Positions 20,401 through 32,821 of a stretch of 64,000 nt of DNA are shown here, in pieces. The stretch's first letter is position 1. Every line of letters starts with the position of its first letter. The DNA lies in assembly GCA_022661535.1 (NCBI GenBank), contig JAKULF010000011.1, positions 62,001-126,000 on the forward strand, written 5' to 3'. The position numbers and the translations under genes are program-made. Source of the stretch: Eutypa lata (Eukaryota > Ascomycota > Sordariomycetes > Xylariales > Diatrypaceae). The notes under the pieces were generated by a model. The model was not told the origin of the DNA, searched no databases, and was given only the letters and a program-made list of their open reading frames with translations.

Positions 20401-23400
20401 ATGTTTTGGAGATTTGGCGGCTATGCCAATATCTCCACCATAGACACCATCCTTGATAAGCCCGACTTTCAGCTTGAGGATCTGCTGGAAGAGAGTGATC
20501 TCATCCAGGAGCTTAAACAACACAACACTAAGCTCATCGAATATTTGAGAGAGGAGAAGGTCCTCGAGAGACTATTGGAATATGTCGTCGCACCCAAGCT
20601 TGAACCCGTAGGAAATCCTGATAAAGAGGATGATGGACCCCAGAATGACGAAAAGAAGGCAAAGTCGAGAGGCTTGCCTTTCGCTCGCCCCCGTGCTTCC
20701 TCCAGTACTACGAATGACGAAAACGACGAGGACGAGGCCGAGAAAAAGCGCAACCGCTATGCCTACGTTGCTGCCGAAGTCCTTTCGTCTGATAATTGGT
20801 CTATTTACGAGGCTTTGATGGAGACTCCCCCCTTGCTGCGCAACTTTTGGAACTTCTTGAGCCTCCCGGCCCCTCTCGACCCCCTCCAGGCCAGTTATTT
20901 CACCAAAGTCAACGAATCGCTTTTTGATAAGAAGACGGACGAGATGGTCGACCTGCTAAAGTCGCTCGATAATGCAGTCCCCAACATGCTTCGCCATGTC
21001 GACTGCCCCATGGTTATGGACCTTTTGCTGAAGATTATTAGCCTTGAGCGTTCCGACAGCGGCCAGGGTATTGTTGAGGTAGGCCAACTCAAACTCATCC
21101 TACCCATCTTCCTTCCCCCTCCACTCCGTAGCTTAAGTCGTAGAGTGAGTCTGTTAACCCGTTCTTGCGTGCGTAGTGGCTTTATACCAAGGATGTGATG
21201 CCTACCCTGCTCTCCTTCCTTGGCCCCGACTATAGCTGGGCAACGCAGACCTCTGCTGGAGACTTTATCAAAGCCATCATCACTGTCTCTGCCAATGCTT
21301 CCCAGAACGAACAAGCATGCATCGGCCCTAACGAGCTCACTCGGCAGCTAGTCTCTAGGGACTGTGTCGAGACCCTCGTTGGCTACATGCTGGGCGGCGG
21401 CAACGCCTTGACTGTTGGTGTTGGCATTATTATCGAAGTCATCCGGAAGAACAACTCGGACTATGACCCGGATGTTGGCACTGACTCTAATACTCTTCCA
21501 TCCAGCCGTGATCCTATTTATCTTGGCACTTTACTCCGCCTTTTCGCCCAACATGTGCCCGACTTCATGCACCTCATACTTAACGCTCCTGCCCAGCGGC
21601 AGCGATTGGACTCGACATTTGGCGATAAGATTGAACCCCTTGGGTTTGACCGTTTTAAGACATGCGAGTTGATGGCTGAGCTGCTCCACTGCAGCAATAT
21701 GGCACTGCTTAATGAGGTCGGATCAGAGGAGCTCGTGGTTCGACGTGATGAAGAACGTCAACGCCTACGGGCTGAGGGGAAGCTGGCTGTTAACCGTGGC
21801 GAGGAGGCTCAATCATCGGAAGATCTCACCATGCGAACTCGTCACTCTTCGCCTGAGGATGGTCGCCGGCTGGAAGTGACCAACGCCTCTGACGATGATG
21901 GTTTCGAGGAGGTCACCCCGTCGGGCGAAATGACCGAGGACACTTCCCACGAGTTCGTGAAGGCTGAAGAGGAGATTACTGGCTCACCCGTAGCATCATT
22001 CCTGGACAAGGATGATGATGACTTCGTCGACGAACCGCTTAGTTCCCCTCGACTTAGAGTTCAAGACCCCCAGGTGGACGAGCAGCAATTTGAAAATCCG
22101 GAGCTCGTTGTTGCTCCCCTCTCCCCCAAGAAGCTACACGCTATGCCGACCGAGACGCAGGCCGTCACTACTGGCATGACAGCCGCCGATGCGGAGCCCT
22201 CATCAGTCGCTCAATCCTCAAAAGAAGTATTAAACTTGCTGAACGAAGATGCGTCAACTGGTATTGTCCATTCTGATCTACCGTCCGACATCAAACAGTC
22301 GTTTGCAGAGATAGAAAGCCAGCCTCTAGCAGCATCAGAACTGCAGCCGCAACCATTGAACATTGGTGTCACGTCTAAGGGAGAAACTGAAGCATCCCAC
22401 TCCTTACCGGTAGAGGCTACTGTGTCAGATACTACGCCTAAAACCAGCGCATCCACAACAGCCCTGAGCGAGGAGGCTCCGCAGCAAAGGGACGCTGAGG
22501 CCCCGGCTGGCGCTTCACCCGGTGAAGCCTCTATCGACGTTGGAAGCAGAACCGAACCGGCACCGCTGGTCCCAGGCGATCAGCCTCACCAGCCGGTTGT
22601 AGGGGATTTCCTCAAGGTGCAATTTGTGGAACACCGAGTGGTACCAACAATACTAGTAAGCCTAATCTCCCCGAGAAGACCCATATCGGAGTTTATACAT
22701 GAAGCTAATCTTCCTAGTCATTCTTCTTCACGTATCCTTGGAACAATTTTCTTCATAATGTCGTCTACGACATTGTCCAGCAAGTCTTCAATGGGCCCAT
22801 GGATCGTGGATACAATCCCACTCTCGCTATTTCGCTCTTTGAAGCTGCTGACGTTACCAATGCCATCATCAATGGCCAGGCTTCTAGCGAAAACTCCCAA
22901 ACACAAAGCAGAACACGCATGGGCTACATGGGTCACCTGACACTGATTGCCGAGGAGGTTGTCAAATTCACAGAACGGAACCCCCCGGAACTGCTTTCTC
23001 AACTTGTCATGGACCGTGTTATGAGTCCAGACTGGATCAATTATGTCGAAGGCGCCCTGGCTGAGACTCGCGAGAGGGACAACGCGATCCTCGGCGGTGT
23101 CAGACCCGAGGTCGCTATGAACAACCGAGGGCAGATGGGAGGCAGCGGACTCGGCGGTATGGGTTTGTCTAGCCTGGGACTCAGTGCTTCGCAGGGTGGA
23201 GGTTCTAGTGCTCTCGCCGAAGCTGGACTCAACCCTGGGGGTGGTAGCACGGAACTACAGGATAACGGCAGCGGGAGCAGTCTGGGACCTTTCAGCATCA
23301 GCTCCGGACTGTTGACCGGATCTGGCTTCGGCAGCTCTAGCGATGAGGACGAAGATGATACGGAGGAAAACGAAGAGGATGTCAATAACGAGGTTAGTTA

Positions 23401-24248
23401 TCTTACCCCCTTAGCCCTATCCCATGACTATCCCCCGGCATTTCCCTTTCTCCAGCGTTTCATAGAATTTAAGAAGTCGCAAGTTTTTACTGACATGACC
23501 ATAGTTCCGTGCGTATACTGATCCATTAAACACCTCGTCCTCATCGATGGATCCACCTTCGATTCCCCCCCCGCCACCTCCGCCACCCCCCTTGAATGTG
23601 CCCCCATCGCGTGCGCGCTTACAACTAGCTGCACGGCTCGCAATGCACCAGAAGAACGCTGCTACGACTTCAGCACAGTCTGCCGAGGTAGAGAATAGTG
23701 ATGAAGCTGGAGACTCCAACCTTGGGCGGGACTCTGACACTACCTTACGCAACCCGTTCGAGGACGACGGAGGGGACGTAGATGACGATAGTGATGACGG
23801 ACTCGGCGAAGAGGGTAATTCTGCCGATTCTTGGGCTGCAGGGCGCGGTAGTTGGTGGTTGCGAAGAGGCAAGGAAAGGTTCGGTGACGGTAGGGACGAC
23901 TCGGACTCGGACAAGGATGAGCCAGCAGGCGATGAAGAAGATGAAGAGTTCGGGGATTTTGCTATGCCCGAAGTTGACAAGGCGGCTGACAACGAGAAGA
24001 CCAGCGTTATTGTCAAGCCTCTCCCAGTGCATCCGCCTCCGCAGAACCAAAAGAGCTCTGCATTCACGCTCTGGCCGTTTGGATCGAAGGACAAGGAGAA
24101 GCAGAAGAGCAAGGAGGGTGAGGAGCTTGACAACCGTAGTGATGCCCAGGAAATCCGGGGCGAAGACGGCGAAAAGCTCAAGAGTACGCACGAAGCAGCA
24201 CGGAGAATGAGCATCGAGGAACCCGATGATGAGGAGGTTGTCGTCTAG
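20401..24248 (+). CDS. SIT4 phosphatase-associated protein (SAPS family, PP6-type regulatory subunit)
   Basis: This is a four-exon gene: 20401-21078, 21177-22655, 22718-23392 and 23505-24248. All introns are phase 0 (98, 62 and 112 bp), and the product has 1191 residues. The N-terminus, MFWRFGGYANISTIDTIL followed by LEDLLEESDLIQEL, is diagnostic of SAPS proteins. Splicing restores IVE-WLYTKDVMPTLLSF and VVPTIL-SFFFTYPWNNFLHN. The C-terminal part is a Gly/Ser stretch, a proline run after SMDPPSIPPPPPP and a strongly acidic tail, as in fungal SAP155/Ekc1 relatives. These proteins bind the Sit4/PP6 catalytic subunit and direct it in TOR signalling and the cell cycle. The donor of exon 3 (GTTAGT) is slightly unusual. 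Confidence 0.92.
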
Positions 24249-25035
24249 AAAGCGACCTCAGACTCGGAAGTGGAGTTAAGCGGTGGTTTCGTCACGGTCC
24301 TACCCGAAGACCTTGGACGGTAGAGAGTGTATGCATGCATGATATGATGTTATGCGGTATGCTTAAACTAAACTAACTGGGTTCTGTTTGTATTATATAT
24401 CGCGGTATGGGTGTTCATTGTTTGTACAAGTACTTTGAATGTTACGGGGTTTTAAAACAACAACACCAACAACAACATTTCGCCCAGCTTTTCAACCGGC
24501 TTGAGTAATTTCTTATCAATTGAAAACCCGTACAGGCCAGCTTTTGACCTGACCTCTCAGGCCTCTGTAGGTGGCACAGCTGTGCAACAACTATCTTATA
24601 ATGCAAACAGGCAAGCAAGCATCCGAACAAGTCCTTACTGCGTCGCAACTTGCATCTGTCATTTTGCTGACTCGACACGGCAATAACAGGGGGAGCAGCC
24701 GCCGCCTCTGGTCGATGCGGGCCGTGCGGGGAGAGCGTCATCGGCAATATTTATAGGTCTAGAAGAGATAACTAGTTGCAGTTGAATGATGGCTTTCTTT
24801 GTTTTGGAAACATAAGCCATGACAATGTAAGGTCTCATCTAGATCACCTATCCCAATTATATTGGACCGGTTGTCTTGATGAAATCCCCCCCCCCAGTGT
24901 CCATGAAACTCAAATAATCTAACCGCTAATGATATCATATTAACCAGCACATGTAAATAATTAGCTACTCTTTGTAACACAATTGTACGTATATACATCA
25001 CGATCGCTCGCCAATCCTTCCCGGACCATCAATGC
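24249..25035. other. convergent intergenic region
   Basis: This is the 3' flank shared by the SAPS and mannosidase genes. It contains an ACA-type triplet tract near 24457-24480 and a run of ten C at 24886-24895. No gene was seen. Confidence 0.5.
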
Positions 25036-26742
25036 TTATCTTGGCCGCCGAAGAGGATGGGCTTCAGTATTGAGCACATACTCGTCTAGACTAATCAAAT
25101 CCGGCGACGAAAAGATCAACCAGAAGTATTTGAGCGTTTCGGCTAGCCAGAAACTCTCCATCGAGTCCAGCTTTTCAGGTACGCCAGTAGTCGTAACATC
25201 GCCAATGGCCGAGAACGCCAGGTCAGTCTCTGTCGACTTCTTGATGGATTGAAACATCCTCCAGGCTATTTCCTGATACTCCTCTTTGCCCGTCATCCGA
25301 TACATCAGAAATATACTCTCTGTGGCTTCTGGTCTTAACAGATACCGAGGATCACGGGCGTTCTTAAAGCCCTCTCGGAGGGTTGTGTCGCCATCCGTGC
25401 TCCAAGTCTCCTGGTCCCACGCGCAAGGCTCTAGACTCGGACACGGAAATAGATTGTAGATCTCTGGCATCACTCCAGTAGGGAATGAGTCGTAGACCCA
25501 GGCGCAGCCTTTCGCGATTTTCTCGCCTATCGCGACGTGCTCGGGAATGTCGAAGAGTTTCCCCCCTAGCCCATACATGCCGCCAACAAAACAGGATAGG
25601 TGCTGTCCTTCACCCCTAAGTTCGGGCTTGTTCGTGCCCCCGTCCACCGTCAGATCCCCTGTGAAGAGAATATCGTCCTGGCCTGGAAGCATGGGACGAA
25701 ATAACAAATTCTTCGTTACCGTGTCCATAGCACCTCGATAGAGTTGTTCGTACATGGGTTCCAAGCCGCCCAGCATGGCATACATTTTGGGTAGATACTC
25801 GTATAGAGAGTCTGCCAATGCGCCTAAGGTGAAGTCGCTCCCTGCGGTTAAGTCTAGAGATCCCATGTCGAAAAAGGTCGGCCACATGCCAGGCAGCCTC
25901 GTTGAATTCTGCGTCCTCTCGAGCACGCGGGATACTCGGTCGATGGCATCATAGTACTTGTTATCGCCAGTTAGCTGTGCTAACCTAGTGAACTCCAAGC
26001 CAGAGGAGGTCACAGAAGCGGACGGGTCGTAAGAACCGGGCCGGAGATCGCCTGCTTTGGCCTTGTTGAAGTCTAACCAGAACGGCGGCATGCGATTCGG
26101 CGTGTCGAACCCGGCGTACAGCATGTCCCCCAGTTCCATGGCTTTCTGAAGAAGCGCCGGCTCCTTGCTGAGATCGTAGGCACTTAGCAAGCCCCCCAGA
26201 TGCCGAATCGTGGTCTCAAACATGTTGACCGACGTCTCTTCCGTCTCCCAGTCTATCGTCACCGCGGCAGCCGCAGCTTCGTAAAACTCATCCTTGAGCT
26301 CCATCATCCACAGCGCATCCAAGGTGTCCACCAAGGTAGCAGCCCACCCACCGAAGGTGTTCTTTGCCTTGCCCGACACAGGCTCCAGCTCGTCGTACAT
26401 CCAAGCATGTTCCTTATAGCTATTCCAACTTTTCAAGAATGCATCCTTGACGGCCGCCCGTCGGTCTGCTAAGACAGCAACCCTGGCTTTGCTAGCCTTC
26501 TTGCCAGAAGCAAAGTCGTGCTGAACTTTCGGGAGTTTGAGCGGCTTGCCGGTCGGCAGGGGAGTTATCTTGTCGACGGGGTGTCTTTGAGGCAACGAGG
26601 ACCAGTCGTAACTGCTCTCGACATATTCGAATCTGAATTCAAAATCGGGCTGGTTGGGTATGGATATGATGAGGACGTAGAATATGAGGATACCGCCTAG
26701 CACTGACAGGAGGCGAGTGGGACGTCTAAATATGGTCGCCAT
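25036..26742 (-). CDS. class I alpha-1,2-mannosidase (GH47), type II membrane protein
   Basis: This is an intronless frame of 568 residues. A short cytosolic basic N-terminus is followed by a signal anchor (about residues 11-28). The GH47 catalytic barrel contains ATLVDTLDALWMMEL, NMFETTIRHLGGLLSAYDLS, FVGGMYGLGGKLFDIPEHV, RYLLRPEATESIFLMYRMTG and SMESFWLAETLKYFWLIFS. The C-terminal LNTEAHPLRRP contains the conserved Thr of the calcium-binding NTEAHP motif. These enzymes trim Man9-type N-glycans in the ER or Golgi. The extended stem region suggests a Golgi-type enzyme, though localisation is inferred. All key motifs appear intact. Confidence 0.92.
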   Translation of the reverse strand: MATIFRRPTRLLSVLGGILIFYVLIISIPNQPDFEFRFEYVESSYDWSSLPQRHPVDKITPLPTGKPLKLPKVQHDFASGKKASKARVAVLADRRAAVKDAFLKSWNSYKEHAWMYDELEPVSGKAKNTFGGWAATLVDTLDALWMMELKDEFYEAAAAAVTIDWETEETSVNMFETTIRHLGGLLSAYDLSKEPALLQKAMELGDMLYAGFDTPNRMPPFWLDFNKAKAGDLRPGSYDPSASVTSSGLEFTRLAQLTGDNKYYDAIDRVSRVLERTQNSTRLPGMWPTFFDMGSLDLTAGSDFTLGALADSLYEYLPKMYAMLGGLEPMYEQLYRGAMDTVTKNLLFRPMLPGQDDILFTGDLTVDGGTNKPELRGEGQHLSCFVGGMYGLGGKLFDIPEHVAIGEKIAKGCAWVYDSFPTGVMPEIYNLFPCPSLEPCAWDQETWSTDGDTTLREGFKNARDPRYLLRPEATESIFLMYRMTGKEEYQEIAWRMFQSIKKSTETDLAFSAIGDVTTTGVPEKLDSMESFWLAETLKYFWLIFSSPDLISLDEYVLNTEAHPLRRPR

Positions 26743-27559
26743 AGTCGTGTGGTGGTTTTATGGGATCAACCACTCGACATCTTTGACAAGCACGGAAGGA
26801 CGACGTAATAAAATGTTGGCTCGGTTGAGCACGATTTAGACAGTAGGGGGATCGCCCTAGGTCAGCCCGCACACAATGCATGCTTCTGTTCCTGCATGAC
26901 TGGAATTCATCCCGACTCTAGACGTATGTCGCACGGCATGGCGAGAGGCAACAAGCAGGCAGGCAGGGCACCGATAGCCCCCACTCCGGCGGCAGTCCAC
27001 CAGTCTCAAAGGTTGTAAAGTCAATTGCCAAGAAAACAACGTCGTAGCAGCTGGATGGGGCCGCCTGGGGGGCCCCGGTCCAGCGGCTAGTGCACCGTCT
27101 ACGTAAACAATTATATTTTTAACAATGTGAGTTCTGGTTGGTTGTTTTGTTCCAACAGTCTAGTATGTAGTTCAAAATGACCAATAAGAGCAGGGTTTCG
27201 AAGTGTTCTTGGTTGACATGTTACCCCTTCCTCCTTCAGATCATGTCGTTATCGTATAAAAAGGTACAAATCATACTATCCTGACTATTAGTTAGTAAGT
27301 AAGGATGTGGCACGGGAAATGAGTCCAATAGTACAACTGCTTGATCGTACTGGTGACGAGGGTGGTCGTCAGGATGTCTGAATGAGAACGGCTTAGGTTG
27401 GAGATCGTAGTTAGTTTATCAAAACTCAAGCAGTATCACTGTTCTGTCCCGACTTGTGAGGAGCCGTAAATCTCCTAACCTCTTTGCAGTGTATATGTAA
27501 TTTTCAACTTGCGGTTGGTCCGTCTTTCTGCGTTTGTTCGAATCATACCTCGGTGAACG
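26743..27559. other. divergent promoter region
   Basis: This region lies between the mannosidase and the pepsin-fold gene, which are transcribed away from each other. No gene was seen. Confidence 0.5.
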
Positions 27560-29364
27560 ATGGGCCTTATAGCATTTCTTTTCAGTTTGCAATTGCTTCT
27601 TGTCGTGGTCTTATCGGAAAGCTGCGAAAGCCTCGAACCACTGCAGCTGGCTATAACGGATATACAGGTGATCTCTAGCATTCCCGGTTCCTATATGCGA
27701 GGTGTAGCGGCCAAAATAGGTACTTCGGAGCAAGATATCGTGTTACTGCCATGGGTGTAAGCAAACCCTGTCCGAGTTAGGAGAACTTTAAGCTTAGAAG
27801 GCATATGTAGTGAACTAAATAACACTTGGATATACGATCAAGATGCCTACTGCGACTCATCAATTATTTGGAATGGCACGATCTGTCAAGTCCGTCGCGG
27901 CAACTACTACCTCGAGAGCCAGTCAACAACGTTCGAAAGGACGAGTGATCTGGCTTCCGCTGGTGGGTCAAGTATCGAGTCACAAGGTAAAGGGGCCGAA
28001 CTGGGAATATCGAAACTCCTAACCTCAAGCCTTGGTGGAACCGACACATTCACGTTGGAATCAACTAGTTCGTTAGCAGCCTTTCCCGTCGGAATCCCGA
28101 GGCTATCGTGGGATCATGGATACACAATGTTACACGCTATGGGGATGGGGAGGAACTCAACATTGCTGAACGCCCTAGTACAGACTGGCCAGGTCAGTTC
28201 AAGGGTTTGGTCTGTCTTCTGGGGTAGAATGTGGGTTGATGCAGAGGATGCACTAGACGGGACTCTCGTACTCGGCGGCTACAATCAGGTTCAAGTCTTT
28301 GGCCCGAACTTCACTCAACCGTTGGACTACAGTGATGATACTGGTTGTTGGACGGGAATGAAGGTGCACATATCAAGCCTATGGCTCAACTTCCGTAACG
28401 GATCGGGTTTTAATTTACTGCCGACTAATACTGCGCTCGACGTTTGCATTGTACCCCAACGCCAGATGATGCTTGAAGCCCCCTTTTCCCTAGTTGAAAC
28501 TTTCGAGGAAGCAACAGGCATGGGACACCACGGACAATCCTATGGGCTTCACTGGTCTGCCTTTCTCTACGACACTATCGACACGTAAGTTGCGTTTTTA
28601 TACATTTTGCTGACATGCTGTTGTTAATCGTTGACAAAATGCTACTTAGCTTTGACGGCGACATGACATTCGAATTCCCCAATGGGTTACAAGTACGCGT
28701 GCCGAATAGCCAGTTCTTGGTTCCATACGTCGATATAGACCGCAACGGGAGCCGTGTCTTTAATACGAGTGAGCGTGAGCTTCTAGTCAACGGCGTGTAC
28801 GACCAGCCCGCAACCCTAGGTCGCTATTTCCTGACAGCCGCATACTTGATGGTTGATCAGGATGAGGGTACATTCACCCTATGGCAAGCCAACCCTTCAT
28901 CAAGCAGTACGCTTGTGCCGGTTATGGGAAGCAAGGCCCAAACGGCGTGTCAAGATGGCACGATAGGCGACACAAGTACCAGCACAACTTCCAATCCCGG
29001 GGTTTCCAACGGAAGTCCGGCTGTGTCAGACACCCAAGACGGCAGGAAACTGGCAGGTGGCGCTATAGCCGGGATTGCGGTTGGCAGCGTGGTGGCAATA
29101 TCATCAATCGGGGCAGTGGTGTTCTTTCTCCGTCGCTCACGAAAGCAACAGAATCCTGTTTCTACTATTGATCAAGCATATGATACTCCCTACAATAGCG
29201 ACCAACAGTATCCAAACAAGTTGGTCGGAACTCCACATGGTTATAACCTACCGAAGAGCGAGCGTGTTCACGAGCTGCATGATGCTCAGTCTGGTGTGGC
29301 GGAGATGTATGGGCAACACGAAGCAAGAGTCTACGAGATGGATGGCAGTCATCACAGCAGATAG
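27560..29364 (+). CDS. membrane-anchored pepsin-fold (A1-like) protein lacking the catalytic Asp motifs
   Basis: This is a three-exon gene: 27560-27756, 27811-28584 and 28650-29364, with a product of 561 residues. It begins with a hydrophobic signal peptide (about 1-22). A1-family landmarks include MRGVAAKIGTSEQDIVLLPW, DGTLVLGGYNQ, LDVCIVPQRQMMLEAPFSLV, and the late MTFEFPNG with YLTA-type strands. Neither DTG nor DSG is visible at the expected positions, where LLPWVELNNTW and NTALDVCIV occur instead. Many N-glycosylation sequons and a Ser/Thr-rich stalk precede a single membrane segment (about 460-482) and a tail of about 80 residues. It is probably a plasma-membrane pseudo-protease, perhaps a cell-wall or sensing protein. 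The role is inferred. Confidence 0.75.
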
Positions 29365-30295
29365 ATAGGGGAAGTAAAACTATAAGATACTCTGATAATG
29401 TTACTGCATATGCTATTTTCATAGCTACGATATTGATGTATATATCGAGGAGTCAGTGGATTGAGCAGTACTCCCTCAAGATGACAAAGAGATTAAGGGG
29501 TTCAAGTACCGATAAAGTTCCTCTACGAGAAAAATTGAGGGATATAACGCGAAGTAAACTTATGGCTGCATCTTCCCCATGCACATTATGGAGTCGTTGC
29601 ATACCCGATGTAAAGCCCCCTTTCGGAATAATGAGTCTGGCAAAAATGCCTTTGCAACAACTTCTCGAGATAAACCTACCTTGAACTATAAGAGAAAGGG
29701 GAAACATCTAGTGATACCTGACTGGACACCTCGAAATGTGTTGGAGATCGCTTCCAACAAGAGCTCAGGTAGATTTATATAAATATATCTTCCATTCATC
29801 ATAAGAACATGCTATTTAAGATGGGAAACTTATGGGAGTGACCCTAGAGTGACCGTCTCCCCACCCCCTCTCACGAACTTGGCCAACACCTGATTATACC
29901 TATGTTGTTCCGTGTCTTGTACTACCACCTTGTTCACTGGCGCATACTTCATGAAAGCTAGGCTCATGACTCAGATCCGCAGCAGACCTAGACAACCACA
30001 TCTGGACACCGATATCTAGATAATTGGAATCCTGTACTTGTTGTTGTGTTTGTGGAAGGGCAGCGGAGAAAGCCAAATAAAATTGACCATCTTTCGGGTC
30101 TAAATTTTAGCCATCCTAAAACAAGAGAGCATTAGCAAAGGAAACTGTACGACTCCTCCCCTATTATCCTGCATATTCACCCACACAAAGCACCGAAGTA
30201 GCTACAGATTGAGCAATTCCGAATGCTCTAGGCCTAGTTACTCAGTGACTGACACACATGCGATGCTTCGCTTTATTGAATATAAAAATATGCGT
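29365..30295. other. convergent intergenic region
   Basis: This is the 3' flank of two converging genes. Short frames at 29433-29782 have no recognisable features. Confidence 0.5.
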
Positions 30296-31583
30296 CTATT
30301 TTATCTTCAGAACAGCCTTGCCGAAGTTGTCTCCCTGCAGCATTCCCACGAAACCTTCGGCGGCGTTGTCTATGCCCTCGGTGACGTGCAGCTTGGCCTT
30401 GAAGCTGCCATCCGCGAGCCACTTCTGCACCGTCTCCTGGTGCTCCTTGAAGTACGCGGCTCCGAACTCGGGCTGGCCCACGAGGAACCCCTGCATGGTG
30501 ACGAGCTTCGGTATCAGCTGGAATATGTTCTTGACGCCGTATTTCTCGTCCGCTGGCGTGTTGTATCCCGAGATCTGTAATCGTGCGCGCGTCGAGGCGT
30601 TAGCGTTTTATATCCCATACTCGACACCGCTTGAGGGGGGGGAATAATGTAGACATAAACAAACAATCTATAATAAAATAAAATAAAAGGAGGGGAGGGG
30701 AGGGGGAGGGGATAGCAAGGGGTGTAGGAGAACGTACCATGCCACAAACGGGAATCCGTCCATGCGTGTTCATATTCACCAGCGCAGCATCAAGCTGCTC
30801 GCCCCCGACGTTCTCAAAGTAGATATCAATACCATCCGGAGCGAGCCTGGGTAAGGCATCAAAGGCGCTCTCCTTCTTGTAGTTGAAGCCACCGTCGAAG
30901 CCGAGCTCCTTCGTGATGAAATCCAGCTTGGCGTCGGACCCGACGGAGCCAACGACCTTCAGGCCCAGCTGCTTGGCGACCTGGCCGACGACCTGGCCCA
31001 CGGCGCCCGCGGCCGAGCTCACGAAGACGGTCTCGCCCTTCTTCGGCTGACCGATCTTCTGCAGGCCCGCGTAGGCCGTCAGGCCCGGCATGCCGAGAGG
31101 GCCCAGGAACATGCCGAGGTCGAGGTTCGACGGGTTCTGGAACTTCTGCACGCGGTCCATGCCCGCGGCGCCCGGCGCGACGACCCCGTACTCGGCGATG
31201 GGGAGGAAAGCCTTGACGAGCTCGCCCTCGGCGTAGTCCGCGTGTCCGGACTTGAGGACCCGCGAGATAGTGGAGTTCACGATGGGCTCGCCGACCTCGA
31301 ATGCCGGCGCGTACGACTTCACCTTGGGGTCGCGCATGCGGCCCCGGAGATACGGGTCGTACGAGGCGTACAGGTTCTCGACCAGGAGGCCGCCCTCGGG
31401 GGCTGCGGTGCTCGCTGCGTCGAAGGGCTTGTCCTCCACTACGAGGTGCTTGCCGGGTTCGGGCACACCTGTTGGGATGGCCTTTTTGGTAGGTAGGTGG
31501 CGTATGTTAGTTACGTGTCGACAGCGAACGTCTCGGGAATATATATATGTACATACACTGAAGATAAGGGTTTTATTTCCCAT
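30296..31583 (-). CDS. NADP-dependent MDR oxidoreductase (alkenal/prostaglandin-reductase type)
   Basis: This is a three-exon model: 31583-31557, 31481-30738 and 30574-30296, with a product of 349 residues, the usual family length. The tiny first exon plus exon 2 gives MGNKTLIFSAIPTGVPEPGK, close to the normal start of this family. Motifs are YDPYLRGRMRD, GMPGLTAYAGLQKIGQPKKG, the dinucleotide loop SSAAGAVGQVVGQVAKQLG, DIYFENVGGEQLDAAL, and after splicing CGM-ISGYNTP. No structural-zinc Cys cluster is seen, as expected for zinc-independent medium-chain reductases. Intron 1 (75 bp) is a multiple of three without stops, so retention would keep frame. Intron 2 (163 bp) carries a G-rich tract on the plus strand. 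Likely role: detoxification of unsaturated carbonyls. Confidence 0.87.
30692..30711 (+). repeat. G-quadruplex-type tract in an intron
   Basis: Four runs of four or five G separated by single A residues lie on the plus strand, which is the template strand of intron 2 of the oxidoreductase. A run of eight G lies nearby at 30635-30642. Confidence 0.6.
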
Positions 31584-32821
31584 GGTGAAAGTCGTGATAT
31601 CAGTTGTGTTGATATGAGTTATAGTCTTCTTACTGCTGTTGTAGTCCGGGAAATAAGTGGTAAGTGGTGTATACGTCTTCTAACAGACACAGATACCTTC
31701 TTCACTTCACTAAGTACACACTGAGACAAGAGAGGTTCTAAATGAAATAGGCAGGAACAGATATACTTACACTATACGTAACGATGAAACCGGATTTATT
31801 ATGTCATGTATTAATAATGTCAAGCACGATACCCACCTGATTTTTAATCACGTAGGATGCATGCCGAGGCTAGAACTACTACCCTTGACTCAATACAACA
31901 AACCTACCTACCTACATACATATGTACGTACCTAGTTAGAATATATAACTCTGGGTAGCTTCGTATAGCGTTCTCGAGTTTCCCCGGCGGGGTCATCTTG
32001 GTTGTCATAGTACGTAAGTATGTAGGTAGTAGTGCTCTATAAGGTAGGATCCGTTATTCACTATGCAGCCATTCATGCATTGAGGTCATCGGCAGTCGTC
32101 CCGTTCTTACGGACGCCGTGCAACCCGCTAACGTTAATGCGGGACCTGTCCGCCCCTCCTTATTTTATAGTTGATTGTTTTAGCCTCACCTTTCCCAGCT
32201 TGGTTCGGACGAGCCGAGGTAAAATACTACGTAGTAGGTTATTATAATAAAAAGTAGGTGTAAAAGTTTGTCTAACTTGGGGAAAAGGTCCGACGAACCC
32301 GATTAAATATTTTAGTCTGACTACCTGGGTACTTACCTATTCAATTTGCTAGATGTTTTATGAGAGCGGACCCCTTCACTGTGTATCTTGTTAATGATTC
32401 TCGGGGTTGGGAAAGCGGGAGCTACATATGTGAAGTTGATTTTTTTGTTGCTAGTTGTGGGGGGACGAGATTTATAGAGAAGCAAACAGAATCGTTGTAC
32501 ATTGCCCATCTTAGGTATGTAGCTAGCTAAACGAACAAAACGGTATTCATCACAGCACTGTTTTCCTTGCATTTCCATGTATTACAACATATATATTCAG
32601 CTAAGCCATTACTTTGAGGCTTGTGTCTAATGTCCGAAACATCTCAAAAACCCTTGCAAAAAAAAGGGAGGGGTATCCGACGCCATGAAAATGCACTCGA
32701 GAATTTAGACACGCCGCATTTCCTCCCAGTCATTCGTCGTCAATATTATCATCACGTGTAATGATTGTTTTTTTGTATCTTCAGCCAAGCACTACCGACA
32801 TTCAAGCTCCTGACAAGCCCA
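31584..32821. other. intergenic
   Basis: This region holds the promoter of the oxidoreductase and the 3' flank of the XMAP215 gene. TACC/TACCTA-type motifs recur around 31900-31930. No gene was seen. Confidence 0.5.

Noticed and set aside
20261..20443. His-rich frame just upstream of and overlapping the SIT4-associated gene start
   Set aside because: It has no ATG at its start and derives from a CAC/CAT repeat in the leader of the downstream gene.
23417..24214. 265-residue minus-strand Ser-rich frame
   Set aside because: It is the antisense of the acidic and Pro-rich end of the SIT4-associated protein. Acidic codons read backwards give Ser/Phe/Leu runs.
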